Shown in pieces: positions 7,274 to 12,848 of a stretch of 15,415 bases of DNA. How positions within the stretch are numbered: position 1 is the first letter of the stretch; each line of letters begins with the position of its first letter. A program made the position numbers and the translations under genes. Under the pieces are notes generated by a model that saw only the letters and a list, made by a program, of their open reading frames with translations, did not search any database and was not told where the DNA came from. Source of the stretch: an uncultured bacterium (lineage in GTDB: Bacteria > Patescibacteriota > Saccharimonadia > Saccharimonadales > Saccharimonadaceae); NCBI GenBank assembly GCA_938036745.1, contig CALHWG010000002.1, forward strand, positions 1 to 15,415. Direction: 5' to 3'.

Positions 7274-7304
7274 AAAAGCTAAGACTGATTTTGTCTTAGC
7301 TTTT
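7274..7304. terminator. Bidirectional intrinsic terminator
   Basis: A perfect 12-bp stem (7274-7285 with 7293-7304, core AGCTAAGAC/GTCTTAGCT) with a 7-base loop. The plus-strand side ends in TTTT and the minus-strand side in TTTTT, so it could end both the orn operon and the broken minus-strand gene. The 107 bases between the upstream stop codon and this stem show no gene. Confidence 0.75.
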
Positions 7305-7322
7305 AAATTATCTTATTTATTA

Positions 7323-7535
7323 TCATTTTTTCTTTTCGTATTCATATAGACTGTCATTATATTTTCCTGATATAAATCTAAAGATGCTACCAAAAATAAA
7401 GTTCAATAAATCTCTAAATTTTTCAAATTTCAAATAAGTAAACAATTATGAAAATTATAACTATTCTAAGAAAAAATCCATTATTATCTTCCATCCGAGC
7501 TTTACGCTATTCAATAAGCAATTCTTTAAATTCAT
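7323..7535 (-). pseudogene. Apparent remnant of a small membrane protein with two frameshifts
   Basis: Three overlapping minus-strand frames join into one plausible protein of about 70 residues: MNLKNCLLNSVKLGWKIIMD from the ATG at 7535, then LRIVIIFIIVYL (membrane span), then FEKFRDLLNFIFGSIFRFIS and GKYNDSLYEYEKKK ending at the TGA at 7325-7323. The first switch falls at the A6/T6 run at 7471-7476 and the second near 7423-7446, in an AAATTT-rich tract. The C-terminal 40 residues look protein-like, and the terminator at 7274-7304 lies just beyond the stop. I do not recognise the family. Chance open frames in AT-rich DNA remain possible. Confidence 0.35.
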
Positions 7536-7548
7536 CTTCTTTCTATAG

Positions 7549-7710
7549 CGAATAGCAAAAGCACAAGCTAAATCTACTTCAAAAATTGGCAAAGATCTGG
7601 TAAAATGTAAACTGAGCAATAGCAATGAAGTTATTGTAGCTAAGGAAGGGACTGTCGTAAACTTTCTACTACACGAATCAATAGAAATTCTATTTAAAAA
7701 GATTGGCTAA
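7549..7710 (+). other. Open frame without a start codon; possible gene remnant
   Basis: A 53-codon plus-strand frame, with no ATG and closed by TAA at 7708-7710, reads in part KIGKDLVKCKLSNSNEVIVA and KEGTVVNFLLHESIEILFKK. The mixed charged and hydrophobic character is protein-like, but the antisense frame is also open through the same DNA. It could be the C-terminal scrap of a decayed gene or chance. No ribosome binding site is seen. Confidence 0.25.
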
Positions 7711-7718
7711 GATATACT
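7690..7718 (+). promoter_or_regulatory. Possible weak promoter of the CYTH gene
   Basis: TATACT at 7713-7718 is a good -10 box, but the sequence 17 bases upstream (CTATTT at 7690-7695) is a poor -35. The leader of about 18 bases contains GAAAGG (7732-7737), a Shine-Dalgarno site 5 bases before the ATG at 7743. Confidence 0.4.
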
Positions 7719-7742
7719 AACAAGTAATAATGAAAGGTTAAA

Positions 7743-8264
7743 ATGCCCCGAAATATCGAAATAAAGGCTAAAATTGAAGATTATCAACAAACAAAAAAGA
7801 TATTTGCAAAAATAACTCAAGATAAACCCGTAAAATTAAATCAGCGTGATATTTTTTATAATCTTAAATCTTATAGGCTAAAAATGCGAACGATAAATAA
7901 CGATAGTCACGAATTGATATTTTATAGTCGCCCTAATTCTGCTGATATGAAACTTTCGAAATATAAACGCTTTAATATAAAACACCCTAAACTTGTCGAT
8001 AAAATTCTTTCAGTATTTCTTGGTAGGACTGGCGAAGTTAAAAAGGTTCGGCAGTTATTTTTGAAAGATAATATCAGATTCCACTTAGATAGGGTCGAAA
8101 ACTTAGGTGATTTTATCGAGTTGGAATATGTAATTCCTGAAAAAGAATCGATACAAACTGCAAAGAAAAATGTTAAACTTATAACAGAACAATTAAATAT
8201 AAAGAAAAAAGATTACATTGATGTTGCGTATATGGATTTAATAAATCGAAAAAATAAAAAATAA
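7743..8264 (+). CDS. CYTH-domain protein (class IV adenylate cyclase CyaB / triphosphatase-like)
   Basis: CYTH enzymes form a beta-tunnel that binds triphosphate compounds and metal ions; members make cAMP or hydrolyse thiamine triphosphate or inorganic triphosphate. The 173-aa protein begins RNIEIKAKI, the N-terminal signature of the CyaB-like branch (first Glu of ExExK replaced by Asn). QRDIFYN, YRLKMRTINNDSHELIFYSRPN, KVRQLFLKDNIRFHLDRVENLGDFIELEYVI and a C-terminal YIDVAYMDLI supply the alternating basic and acidic strands expected of the tunnel. Length is usual for the family. The start has GAAAGG upstream. The gene is more AT-rich than the core genes and has only one TTCGAA, and it is isolated between regions of gene remnants, so horizontal acquisition is possible. 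Substrate cannot be decided from the sequence. Confidence 0.85.
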   Translation: MPRNIEIKAKIEDYQQTKKIFAKITQDKPVKLNQRDIFYNLKSYRLKMRTINNDSHELIFYSRPNSADMKLSKYKRFNIKHPKLVDKILSVFLGRTGEVKKVRQLFLKDNIRFHLDRVENLGDFIELEYVIPEKESIQTAKKNVKLITEQLNIKKKDYIDVAYMDLINRKNKK

Positions 8265-8287
8265 AAAGCACCACTCAGAATGGTGCT
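8262..8287 (-). terminator. Terminator closing the candidate small RNA on the minus strand
   Basis: AGCACCA (8287-8281, read on the minus strand), a 7-base loop and TGGTGCT (8273-8267), followed by TTTTTATTTTTT. On the plus strand the same stem is followed by AAATAG, so it should work mainly leftward. Confidence 0.7.
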
Positions 8288-8332
8288 AAATAGAAAAGAA
8301 TCTAAACAATAGAATAACAAAATATTTACATG

Positions 8333-8381
8333 AAACTGCAAATCCCTATCTCATCCCCTTGAGTTATACTTGCAGTTTTTT
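8333..8381 (+). terminator. Possible plus-strand terminator of the CYTH gene
   Basis: The 9-bp stem AAACTGCAA (8333-8341) / TTGCAGTTT (8370-8378) runs into six T on the plus strand (8376-8381). It has a 28-base loop, larger than usual. It could end CYTH transcription, while the same stem is part of the candidate small RNA in the other direction. Confidence 0.45.
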
Positions 8382-8407
8382 GTTGTCTTCTACTGAATAA
8401 CTTTAAC

Positions 8408-8436
8408 ATTATACACCAAAAGTTCTATTTTGTCAA
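8408..8436 (-). promoter_or_regulatory. Perfect consensus promoter of the candidate small RNA
   Basis: On the minus strand TTGACA (8436-8431), exactly 17 bases, TATAAT (8413-8408): both boxes match the sigma70 consensus completely. It is the strongest promoter in the window. The predicted start is about 8401. Confidence 0.75.
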
Positions 8437-8470
8437 TAATTTTCTGAAAAGAAGTATGACATTTAGTAAT

Positions 8471-8599
8471 CTAATAAAATATGAGTTCACATATCTTATA
8501 AAGCAATAACTGATTGACAAGATTGTAATCTACAAGCCAACTGGCACGAAGCGTAACTGCATCATCTAGATTGATATTTACTATAATTTCATCGGAAAA
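8471..8599 (-). other. Open frame remnant without a start codon
   Basis: A minus-strand frame of 42 codons, bounded by TAA and ending in TAG at 8473-8471, reads SDEIIVNINLDDAVTLRASW and LVDYNLVNQLLLYKICELIF. It is protein-like but has no ATG, GTG or TTG at a plausible position and no ribosome binding site, so it may be the tail of a decayed gene. I do not recognise the family. Confidence 0.25.
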
Positions 8600-8700
8600 T
8601 TAAACAACGAAAAAAGCGAGCTAAACGAATTGGCTCGCTAATATTAACCCATTTAGCTAAACTGCTTGGTGTCAGGTCAGCTAAAAAGCGAGGGTTTTTT
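8582..8700 (+). ncRNA. Candidate structured RNA or attenuator-like element ahead of the 8,742 gene
   Basis: TATAAT at 8582-8587 (no good -35) could start a short transcript ending at the T6 run at 8695-8700. Hairpin A is AGCGAGC (8615-8621) / GCTCGCT (8633-8639). Hairpin B nests TTAGCT (8653-8658) / AGCTAA (8679-8684) inside AACCC (8646-8650) / GGGTT (8692-8696) and runs into TTTTTT. A third pairing, CTCGCT (8634-8639) with AGCGAG (8687-8692), excludes A and overlaps B, as in attenuators. AGCTAAA occurs three times (8619, 8655, 8679). On the minus strand hairpin A is followed by TTTTTT and is itself terminator-like. It lies directly before the promoter at 8703, so it may simply be a terminator region. 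Confidence 0.4.
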
Positions 8701-8702
8701 CT

Positions 8703-8731
8703 TTGCGAAAAAAACTTTTTTGTGATATAAT
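8703..8731 (+). promoter_or_regulatory. Near-leaderless promoter of the Asn/Gln-rich membrane protein gene
   Basis: TTGCGA (8703-8708), a 17-base spacer and TATAAT (8726-8731). The ATG at 8742 is 10 bases after the -10 box, leaving a leader of about 4 bases and no Shine-Dalgarno site. The upstream in-frame TTG at 8703 is part of the -35 box. Confidence 0.75.
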
Positions 8732-8741
8732 CATAAGTAAT

Positions 8742-9710
8742 ATGAAACCGAATGAAGATTGGAATCAGGGCGGCCAAAATCAAAATTTTGGTGCACCAAA
8801 TAATTATCCTCAAAATCCTTATCCACCACAACAAAATTACGGTGGTTTTTCGAATAATTTTGCTCAAAATGGTCAATTCCCAAGCAATCAATTCCCGAAT
8901 GAACAATTTTCGAATGGCCAAAATCCACAGCAACAATTTGGCGGCCAAAATCAAAATTTTGGTGCACAACAGAATTTTCCGCAATATCCAAATAATTACC
9001 AAAATCAACAACAATTTCCAGTTCAGCCAAATCAACCTGTTCAAAATCCGCAAGTTGCTCCAAATTTAATGCCAGATCAAAATTATTCGCAAGATACTAC
9101 AACTGAAAACCCTTACACAGTTGAATATCTCAATAAGATTGCGCCTAAAAAAGCCACTCCGTTTTGGACTAAAGGAAAAATTCTAGGTGCTTCAGCATTA
9201 TTAATCTCGCTATTTTTCTCGATTTTTATTATTGTAACTAGCAATAAGGGCGACGATAATGCTCAAGCAGTAATTCGTGCTTATTATAATATTTCGAAAT
9301 TAAAGGAAACTACAAAATCTTTTCAAAATAAGATTAAAAGTTCAGATTTAGCGGCCGTGAATGCAGGAATTAATACTTCACTTAGTTCAAATGAGCAAGA
9401 TTTGAAAGAATTTATGAAGATCCGAAAGATTGAAGTTCCTCGTGGAGATTCAAAAAAGAATTCGCAAGCGATAAAACAAACTGATGCGATTTTTGATAAA
9501 CTTAGTGCAACGCTTGATGACGCTTTCTTGAACGCTACGATTGATGAAGTTTATTCCCGTGAAATGGCGTATCAGTTAATTCGTGTAAAAGATTTAATTG
9601 TACGACGCAAAAAAGCTTCACCTTCTTCGCAAAGATCAGTATATGAAAAAATTGAAAAAAATCTTACAGAATCTTCAAAACAGCTTGAAAACTACCATAA
9701 AGCAAAATAA
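8742..9710 (+). CDS. Single-span membrane protein with Asn/Gln/Pro-rich cytoplasmic tail
   Basis: I do not recognise the family of this 322-aa protein. Residues 1 to about 125 are low-complexity, dominated by Asn, Gln, Phe, Pro and Gly (NQNFGA, QFPSNQFPNEQF, QQNFPQYPNNYQNQQQF), and should be disordered. A basic stretch (KKATPFWTKGK) precedes one transmembrane segment at 147-167 (ILGASALLISLFFSIFIIVTS), which by the positive-inside rule puts the Asn/Gln tail in the cytoplasm. Residues 175-322 are charged, helical and Cys-free and would lie outside the membrane. The start is the ATG at 8742, not the TTG at 8703 inside the promoter. A 28-bp exact repeat encodes GGQNQNFGA twice. A terminator follows. 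Confidence 0.75.
   Translation: MKPNEDWNQGGQNQNFGAPNNYPQNPYPPQQNYGGFSNNFAQNGQFPSNQFPNEQFSNGQNPQQQFGGQNQNFGAQQNFPQYPNNYQNQQQFPVQPNQPVQNPQVAPNLMPDQNYSQDTTTENPYTVEYLNKIAPKKATPFWTKGKILGASALLISLFFSIFIIVTSNKGDDNAQAVIRAYYNISKLKETTKSFQNKIKSSDLAAVNAGINTSLSSNEQDLKEFMKIRKIEVPRGDSKKNSQAIKQTDAIFDKLSATLDDAFLNATIDEVYSREMAYQLIRVKDLIVRRKKASPSSQRSVYEKIEKNLTESSKQLENYHKAK
8769..8796 (+). repeat. 28-bp direct repeat, copy 1
   Basis: Identical to 8940-8967 (171 bp, 57 codons, in frame), encoding GGQNQNFGA in the disordered tail. It is a smaller case of the internal duplication seen in the 737-aa gene. Confidence 0.9.
8940..8967 (+). repeat. 28-bp direct repeat, copy 2
   Basis: Exact second copy of 8769-8796 in the same frame. 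Confidence 0.9.
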
Positions 9711-9721
9711 TTTTCTAAAAC

Positions 9722-9756
9722 GCAGCCCATTTTTTGATTGATGAGGGCTGCTTTTT
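9722..9756 (+). terminator. Rho-independent terminator overlapping the dnaG promoter
   Basis: GCAGCCC (9722-9728) and GGGCTGC (9745-9751) form a GC-rich 7-bp stem with a 16-base loop, followed by TTTTT. The dnaG -35 box (9738-9743) lies in the loop and the T tract is part of the promoter spacer. Confidence 0.85.
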
Positions 9757-9766
9757 ATGCTAAAAT
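9738..9766 (+). promoter_or_regulatory. Leaderless promoter of dnaG-rpoD
   Basis: TTGATG (9738-9743), a 17-base spacer and TAAAAT (9761-9766), with TG one base before the -10 box (extended -10). The ATG at 9773 is 6 bases after the -10, so the mRNA should start at the ATG. No Shine-Dalgarno sequence. Confidence 0.7.
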
Positions 9767-9772
9767 ATAGAT

Positions 9773-11509
9773 ATGAATGATGCCAGAGATGAAATTAAAG
9801 CAAGAATAAGCATTGAAGATTTGGCTGGCGAATATCTTGAGCTCAAGCGAACTGGGCGTAATTTTAAAGCACTTAGCCCTTGGACAAATGAGCGAACTCC
9901 AAGTTTTATAATTAGCCCCGATAAACAAATCTGGCACGATTTTTCATCTGGAAAAGGCGGCGATATCTTTGGTTTTATTATGGAAGTTGAAGGAATGAAT
10001 TTCCGCGAGGCCTTAGAATTTCTGGCGCGAAAAGCTGGCGTTGAAATTGAAACTTTTGATTCGAAGCGTTCAAGAGAAATTTCTGAAAAAAAAGAACGAC
10101 TTCGAAAAATTTTGCAAATTAGTGCAAATTTTTATCAGCATATGTTGGTTCGTAATAAAGAAGCCTTGAACTATGTTTTTAAAAATCGCAAACTTTCGAA
10201 AGAAATTGTGCAAGAGTTCAAAATTGGTTTTGCTCCAAATACTCAAAAAATGCTCACGAACTTTTTGCTAAAAAAAGGTTTTGCGATGAGCGATATTCGT
10301 GATGCTGGGTTGCTAAACCGATTTGGCGGCGATATTTTTCGAAATCGAATGGTGATTACTTTGCAGGATTCGGGTGGATCGCCAGTTGGTTTTACCGGCC
10401 GAATTATTAAAGATGAGCCAAATGCGCCAAAATATTTAAACACACCTCAAACTTTGCTTTATGATAAATCTTCAAACATTTTTGGCCTTTCTCAAGCAAA
10501 AAATGAAATTCGAAAAGCTGGTTTTGTGGTTGTGGTTGAAGGAAATATGGATGTAATTTCGAGCCATCAAGCTGGTGTGAAAAATGTGGTTGCAACAGCT
10601 GGTACGGCAATGACAGTTCATCATTTGAAGGCTCTTGGGAGGTTTTCGAATGATGTTCGCCTCTGTTTTGATAGCGATCAAGCTGGAGTTAGTGCTACCG
10701 AGCGAGCAATTTCGTTAGGTCAGCAAGCTGGTGTGGAACTTTCAATTATCACCTTAAACCAATCGGCGGGTGAAGCTAAAGACCCAGATGAATTAATTCA
10801 AAAAGATTTGGAACTTTGGAAGGATTCAATTTCGAAACCACAACCGGCGATAGAATGGATTTTTGACCAATATGAAAAACGGCTAAATATTGCAACCGCT
10901 GTAGGGAAAAAAGAGTTTTCCACAATAGCGCTGAAAATTGTGGAAAACTTAAATGACCCTGTGGAAAAAGATTTTTATATTGAACAAATTTCGAAAAGAA
11001 TTGGCGTTTCGAAAACAACATTACTCGGAAAATTCGACGAAAAGCCTAGGCCAGTTAAACCAAAAAGGCGAATAAAAATTGAAAAAACTGACGAGAAATT
11101 TGTTGATGAATATATTTATGAAGATGATTTGTTGGCTCTTGCAATTAAAGAACAGAAGCTTGCTGAAATGTTGAGTGAATTACAAGATGATATTTTGCAC
11201 GATAAGCAGCGAAATCAAATTCTGCAAATTTTGAAATCAAATGATCTCGATCTCTTGAAAAACTTCGATGATTATGTTAAAATACTTCTATTAAAGGCTG
11301 ACGAACGACTCGGAAATATAAAAGGCAGTGCCACCGACGAAATGAAGCGTTTGATTCATAAAATTAAAACCCAAAATTTACAAGAACGAAAAATAAATCT
11401 TCAAGAGCAACTCGAAGATGCTGAAATTCAAGGTGATGAAAATTTGAGAATGAAGATTTTGATGGAAATTATGCAATTAAATAAGGAGCTGAATAGTGGT
11501 AAAAGGTAA
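9773..11509 (+). CDS. dnaG: DNA primase DnaG with zinc-binding residues lost
   Basis: DnaG makes the RNA primers for Okazaki fragments. The 578-aa product has the N-terminal domain ([20 protein letters not shown]...[23 protein letters not shown]), the catalytic core with RMVITLQD and GFTGR, and the TOPRIM residues E256 (VVVVEGNMD) and D300/D302 (CFDSDQAG). The usual zinc ligands CPFH and HCFGC are replaced by SPWT (35-38) and HDFSS (55-59), so no zinc can be held in the normal way, yet the surrounding fold motifs are intact. The C-terminal part (from about 430) is helical and charged and may bind the helicase. The start follows from the leaderless promoter. The last 14 bases overlap rpoD, which places the two in one operon, as in the classical rpsU-dnaG-rpoD order but without rpsU. 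Confidence 0.95.
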   Translation: MNDARDEIKARISIEDLAGEYLELKRTGRNFKALSPWTNERTPSFIISPDKQIWHDFSSGKGGDIFGFIMEVEGMNFREALEFLARKAGVEIETFDSKRSREISEKKERLRKILQISANFYQHMLVRNKEALNYVFKNRKLSKEIVQEFKIGFAPNTQKMLTNFLLKKGFAMSDIRDAGLLNRFGGDIFRNRMVITLQDSGGSPVGFTGRIIKDEPNAPKYLNTPQTLLYDKSSNIFGLSQAKNEIRKAGFVVVVEGNMDVISSHQAGVKNVVATAGTAMTVHHLKALGRFSNDVRLCFDSDQAGVSATERAISLGQQAGVELSIITLNQSAGEAKDPDELIQKDLELWKDSISKPQPAIEWIFDQYEKRLNIATAVGKKEFSTIALKIVENLNDPVEKDFYIEQISKRIGVSKTTLLGKFDEKPRPVKPKRRIKIEKTDEKFVDEYIYEDDLLALAIKEQKLAEMLSELQDDILHDKQRNQILQILKSNDLDLLKNFDDYVKILLLKADERLGNIKGSATDEMKRLIHKIKTQNLQERKINLQEQLEDAEIQGDENLRMKILMEIMQLNKELNSGKR

Positions 11510-12509
11510 GAGTAAAAAAGAACTACCAGAAGAAATTCTAAATGAAGACGGCATTGTGGATGCAACTCTTTCACTTGATGATTTCGAACCAGATTTTGAT
11601 GACCTTGCGGTTGAAGATGAAGAAGATATCACTGAAGAAGATTTATTGAATGGTGCTTATAACGATGATATAACAGATGATAGTGTTCGAATGTATCTTC
11701 GTGAAATTGGTAAGATTCCACTCCTTTCACTTGAAAAAGAGACCGAGCTTGCTGAAAAAGCAATGCAGGGTGATCAACGTGCAAAAGATAAAATGGCTGA
11801 AGCAAACATGCGTTTGGTTGTTTCAATTGCGAAAAGATATTCCGGCCGTGGTTTGGAATTACTTGATTTAATTCAAGAAGGGAACACAGGGCTTCTTCGT
11901 GCGGTTGATAAATTCGACCCAAGTAAAGGTTTTAAATTCTCAACTTATGCAACTTGGTGGATTCGGCAGGCAATTACACGCGCAATTGCCGACCAAGCTC
12001 GGACTATTCGAATTCCTGTTCATATGGTTGAAACGATTAACAAACTTATGCGAACTTCTCGTCGATTGACGCAAGAGTTAAACCGTGAGCCAACCAACCA
12101 AGAACTCGCTAAAGAAATGGATATGGATGTTGAAAAAATTGAATATATCCAAAAAATCAAGCAAGATATTACTTCTTTGGACGCTGGAATTGGTCGTGAT
12201 GGCGAGGAGGGCGAAGAATCAACACTTGGTGATTTCATCGAAGATGAAGATACTGCCAGCCCAGAAGAATCCGCAACGGTTCAGCTTTTGAAAGAACAAG
12301 TTCGTGAAATTCTTTCAACGCTTTCTGATCGTGAGCGAAAAATTCTTGAAATGCGTTTTGGTTTAAATGGCACAAAAAGTCATACGCTTGAAGAAGTTGG
12401 TCTTGAATTTGCGGTAACTCGCGAGCGAATTCGCCAGATTGAAGCTAAAGCTTTAATGAAGCTTAAAAAGCATAAAGATTCGAAAAAGCTTCATGAATAT
12501 TTGGACTAA
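11496..12509 (+). CDS. rpoD: Primary RNA polymerase sigma factor RpoD
   Basis: Group 1 sigma factor that directs RNA polymerase to -35/-10 promoters such as those found in this window. The 337-aa product has a short acidic N-terminus (1-60) in place of a full region 1.1, then region 1.2 ([16 protein letters not shown]), region 2 ([39 protein letters not shown] and [17 protein letters not shown]), region 3 ([18 protein letters not shown]) and region 4 ([15 protein letters not shown] and [19 protein letters not shown]). The non-conserved insert between 1.2 and 2 is absent, as in many Gram-positive-type SigA proteins. The start is GTG at 11496, preceded by AAGGAG 7 bases upstream, inside the end of dnaG. 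The gene depends on the dnaG promoter unless an internal one exists. Confidence 0.96.
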   Translation: MVKGKSKKELPEEILNEDGIVDATLSLDDFEPDFDDLAVEDEEDITEEDLLNGAYNDDITDDSVRMYLREIGKIPLLSLEKETELAEKAMQGDQRAKDKMAEANMRLVVSIAKRYSGRGLELLDLIQEGNTGLLRAVDKFDPSKGFKFSTYATWWIRQAITRAIADQARTIRIPVHMVETINKLMRTSRRLTQELNREPTNQELAKEMDMDVEKIEYIQKIKQDITSLDAGIGRDGEEGEESTLGDFIEDEDTASPEESATVQLLKEQVREILSTLSDRERKILEMRFGLNGTKSHTLEEVGLEFAVTRERIRQIEAKALMKLKKHKDSKKLHEYLD

Positions 12510-12530
12510 ACGTGGTGGGGAAAGGTTAAG

Positions 12531-12629
12531 ATGAAAGAAAAAATTATACGAATTGCACCAATTTTATTGATTATTGCGATTGCAATTCTTTCAATTATTA
12601 CAGTTGTAACAATTTCAACGCCGCTTTAG
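12531..12629 (+). CDS. Start of a membrane protein, cut off at the sequence junction
   Basis: A 32-codon frame, MKEKIIRIAPILLIIAIAIL followed by SIITVVTISTPL, is a typical signal anchor or first membrane span. GGGGAAAGG 5 bases upstream provides a ribosome binding site, and the gene sits 21 bases after rpoD. The TAG at 12627-12629 lies where the sequence changes to the Bacteroidota-like part, so the true gene probably continued and the stop is a by-product of the junction. The family cannot be told. Confidence 0.5.
   Translation: MKEKIIRIAPILLIIAIAILSIITVVTISTPL
12600..12629. other. Junction between Saccharibacteria-like and Bacteroidota-like sequence
   Basis: Left of here codon use, TTCGAA density and Shine-Dalgarno sites match the rest of the left part. 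Right of here base and codon use change at once, and a glycoside hydrolase C-terminus appears without its N-terminal part. Both flanking frames are truncated. No insertion-sequence ends or target repeats are visible. Confidence 0.75.
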
Positions 12630-12829
12630 GAGTACGCCCTACCACCAAAACCTCTGCTCCTCACGCCGACGCTTATTTGTGGATTAAACATCCTGGCTTA
12701 TCCGATGGTACTTGTGCCAATGGCGATCCTAAGGCAGGCTCTTGGTATCCCGCAGTAGCAAAATCATTAGTGCAAAAAGCTATTGAAAAAGGAATTATAG
12801 AAGAGTGGAAAGTCCCTAACAACTTTTAA
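12611..12829 (+). pseudogene. C-terminal fragment of a glycoside hydrolase family 6 (cellobiohydrolase-like) protein
   Basis: The frame reads NFNAALGVRPTTKTSAPHAD then AYLWIKHPGLSDGTCANGDP and KAGSWYPAVAKSLVQKAIEK, ending at TAA 12827-12829. GLG.RPTT.T...DAY.WIK.PG.SDGTC is the conserved C-terminal block of family 6 enzymes, which cleave beta-1,4-glucans and close their active-site tunnel with this segment. Only about 70 of the usual 300 or more residues remain. The fragment begins at the junction and has no start codon or promoter of its own, so it is not functional here. The family call rests on motif memory. Confidence 0.6.
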
Positions 12830-12848
12830 ATTATCTTACTAAATAACT

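Larger units (their letters stand above)
8262..8401 (-). ncRNA. Candidate small non-coding RNA of about 140 nt
   Basis: A perfect consensus promoter (8408-8436) and a strong terminator bound a stretch of about 140 bases with no convincing gene. Inside, AAACTGCAA (8378-8370) pairs with TTGCAGTTT (8341-8333) to form a 9-bp stem that exposes a purine-rich loop containing AAGGGGATGAG and AGGGA, G-rich in otherwise very AT-rich DNA. An open frame of 27 codons (MLKLFSRRQQKT...) crosses the loop, but its ATG lies in the -10 box upstream of the expected transcript start, so it should not be translated. It does not match 6S, SRP or tmRNA signatures that I can see. The class is unknown. Confidence 0.45.
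132..12484. repeat. Highly iterated palindrome TTCGAA (about 50 copies)
   Basis: By eye I count about 50 TTCGAA hexamers between 132 and 12484, many as TTTCGAAA or TTCGAAA. Examples: 132, 247, 438, 478, 550, 970, 1023, 1853, 2830, 3155, 4500, 4788, 5482, 6111, 6313, 7955, 8849, 10195, 10990, 11008 and 12479. They occur in all three codon phases (FE, SK and R-containing) and in intergenic DNA (2830, 3155). The right-hand 2.8 kb has one copy (13428). Copies are sparse at 1043-1852 and 7061-8848. Confidence 0.85.

Noticed and set aside
8640..8700. SRP RNA suggested by the string TGTCAGGTCAGC
   Set aside because: The conserved GGAAGGAAGCAGC apical loop and the long rod-like hairpin are absent.
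8589..9053. Long minus-strand frame opposite the Asn/Gln-rich gene
   Set aside because: It mirrors the repetitive AAT/CAA codons of the plus-strand gene, giving an artificial Leu/Ile-rich product; the plus strand has the promoter, start and terminator.
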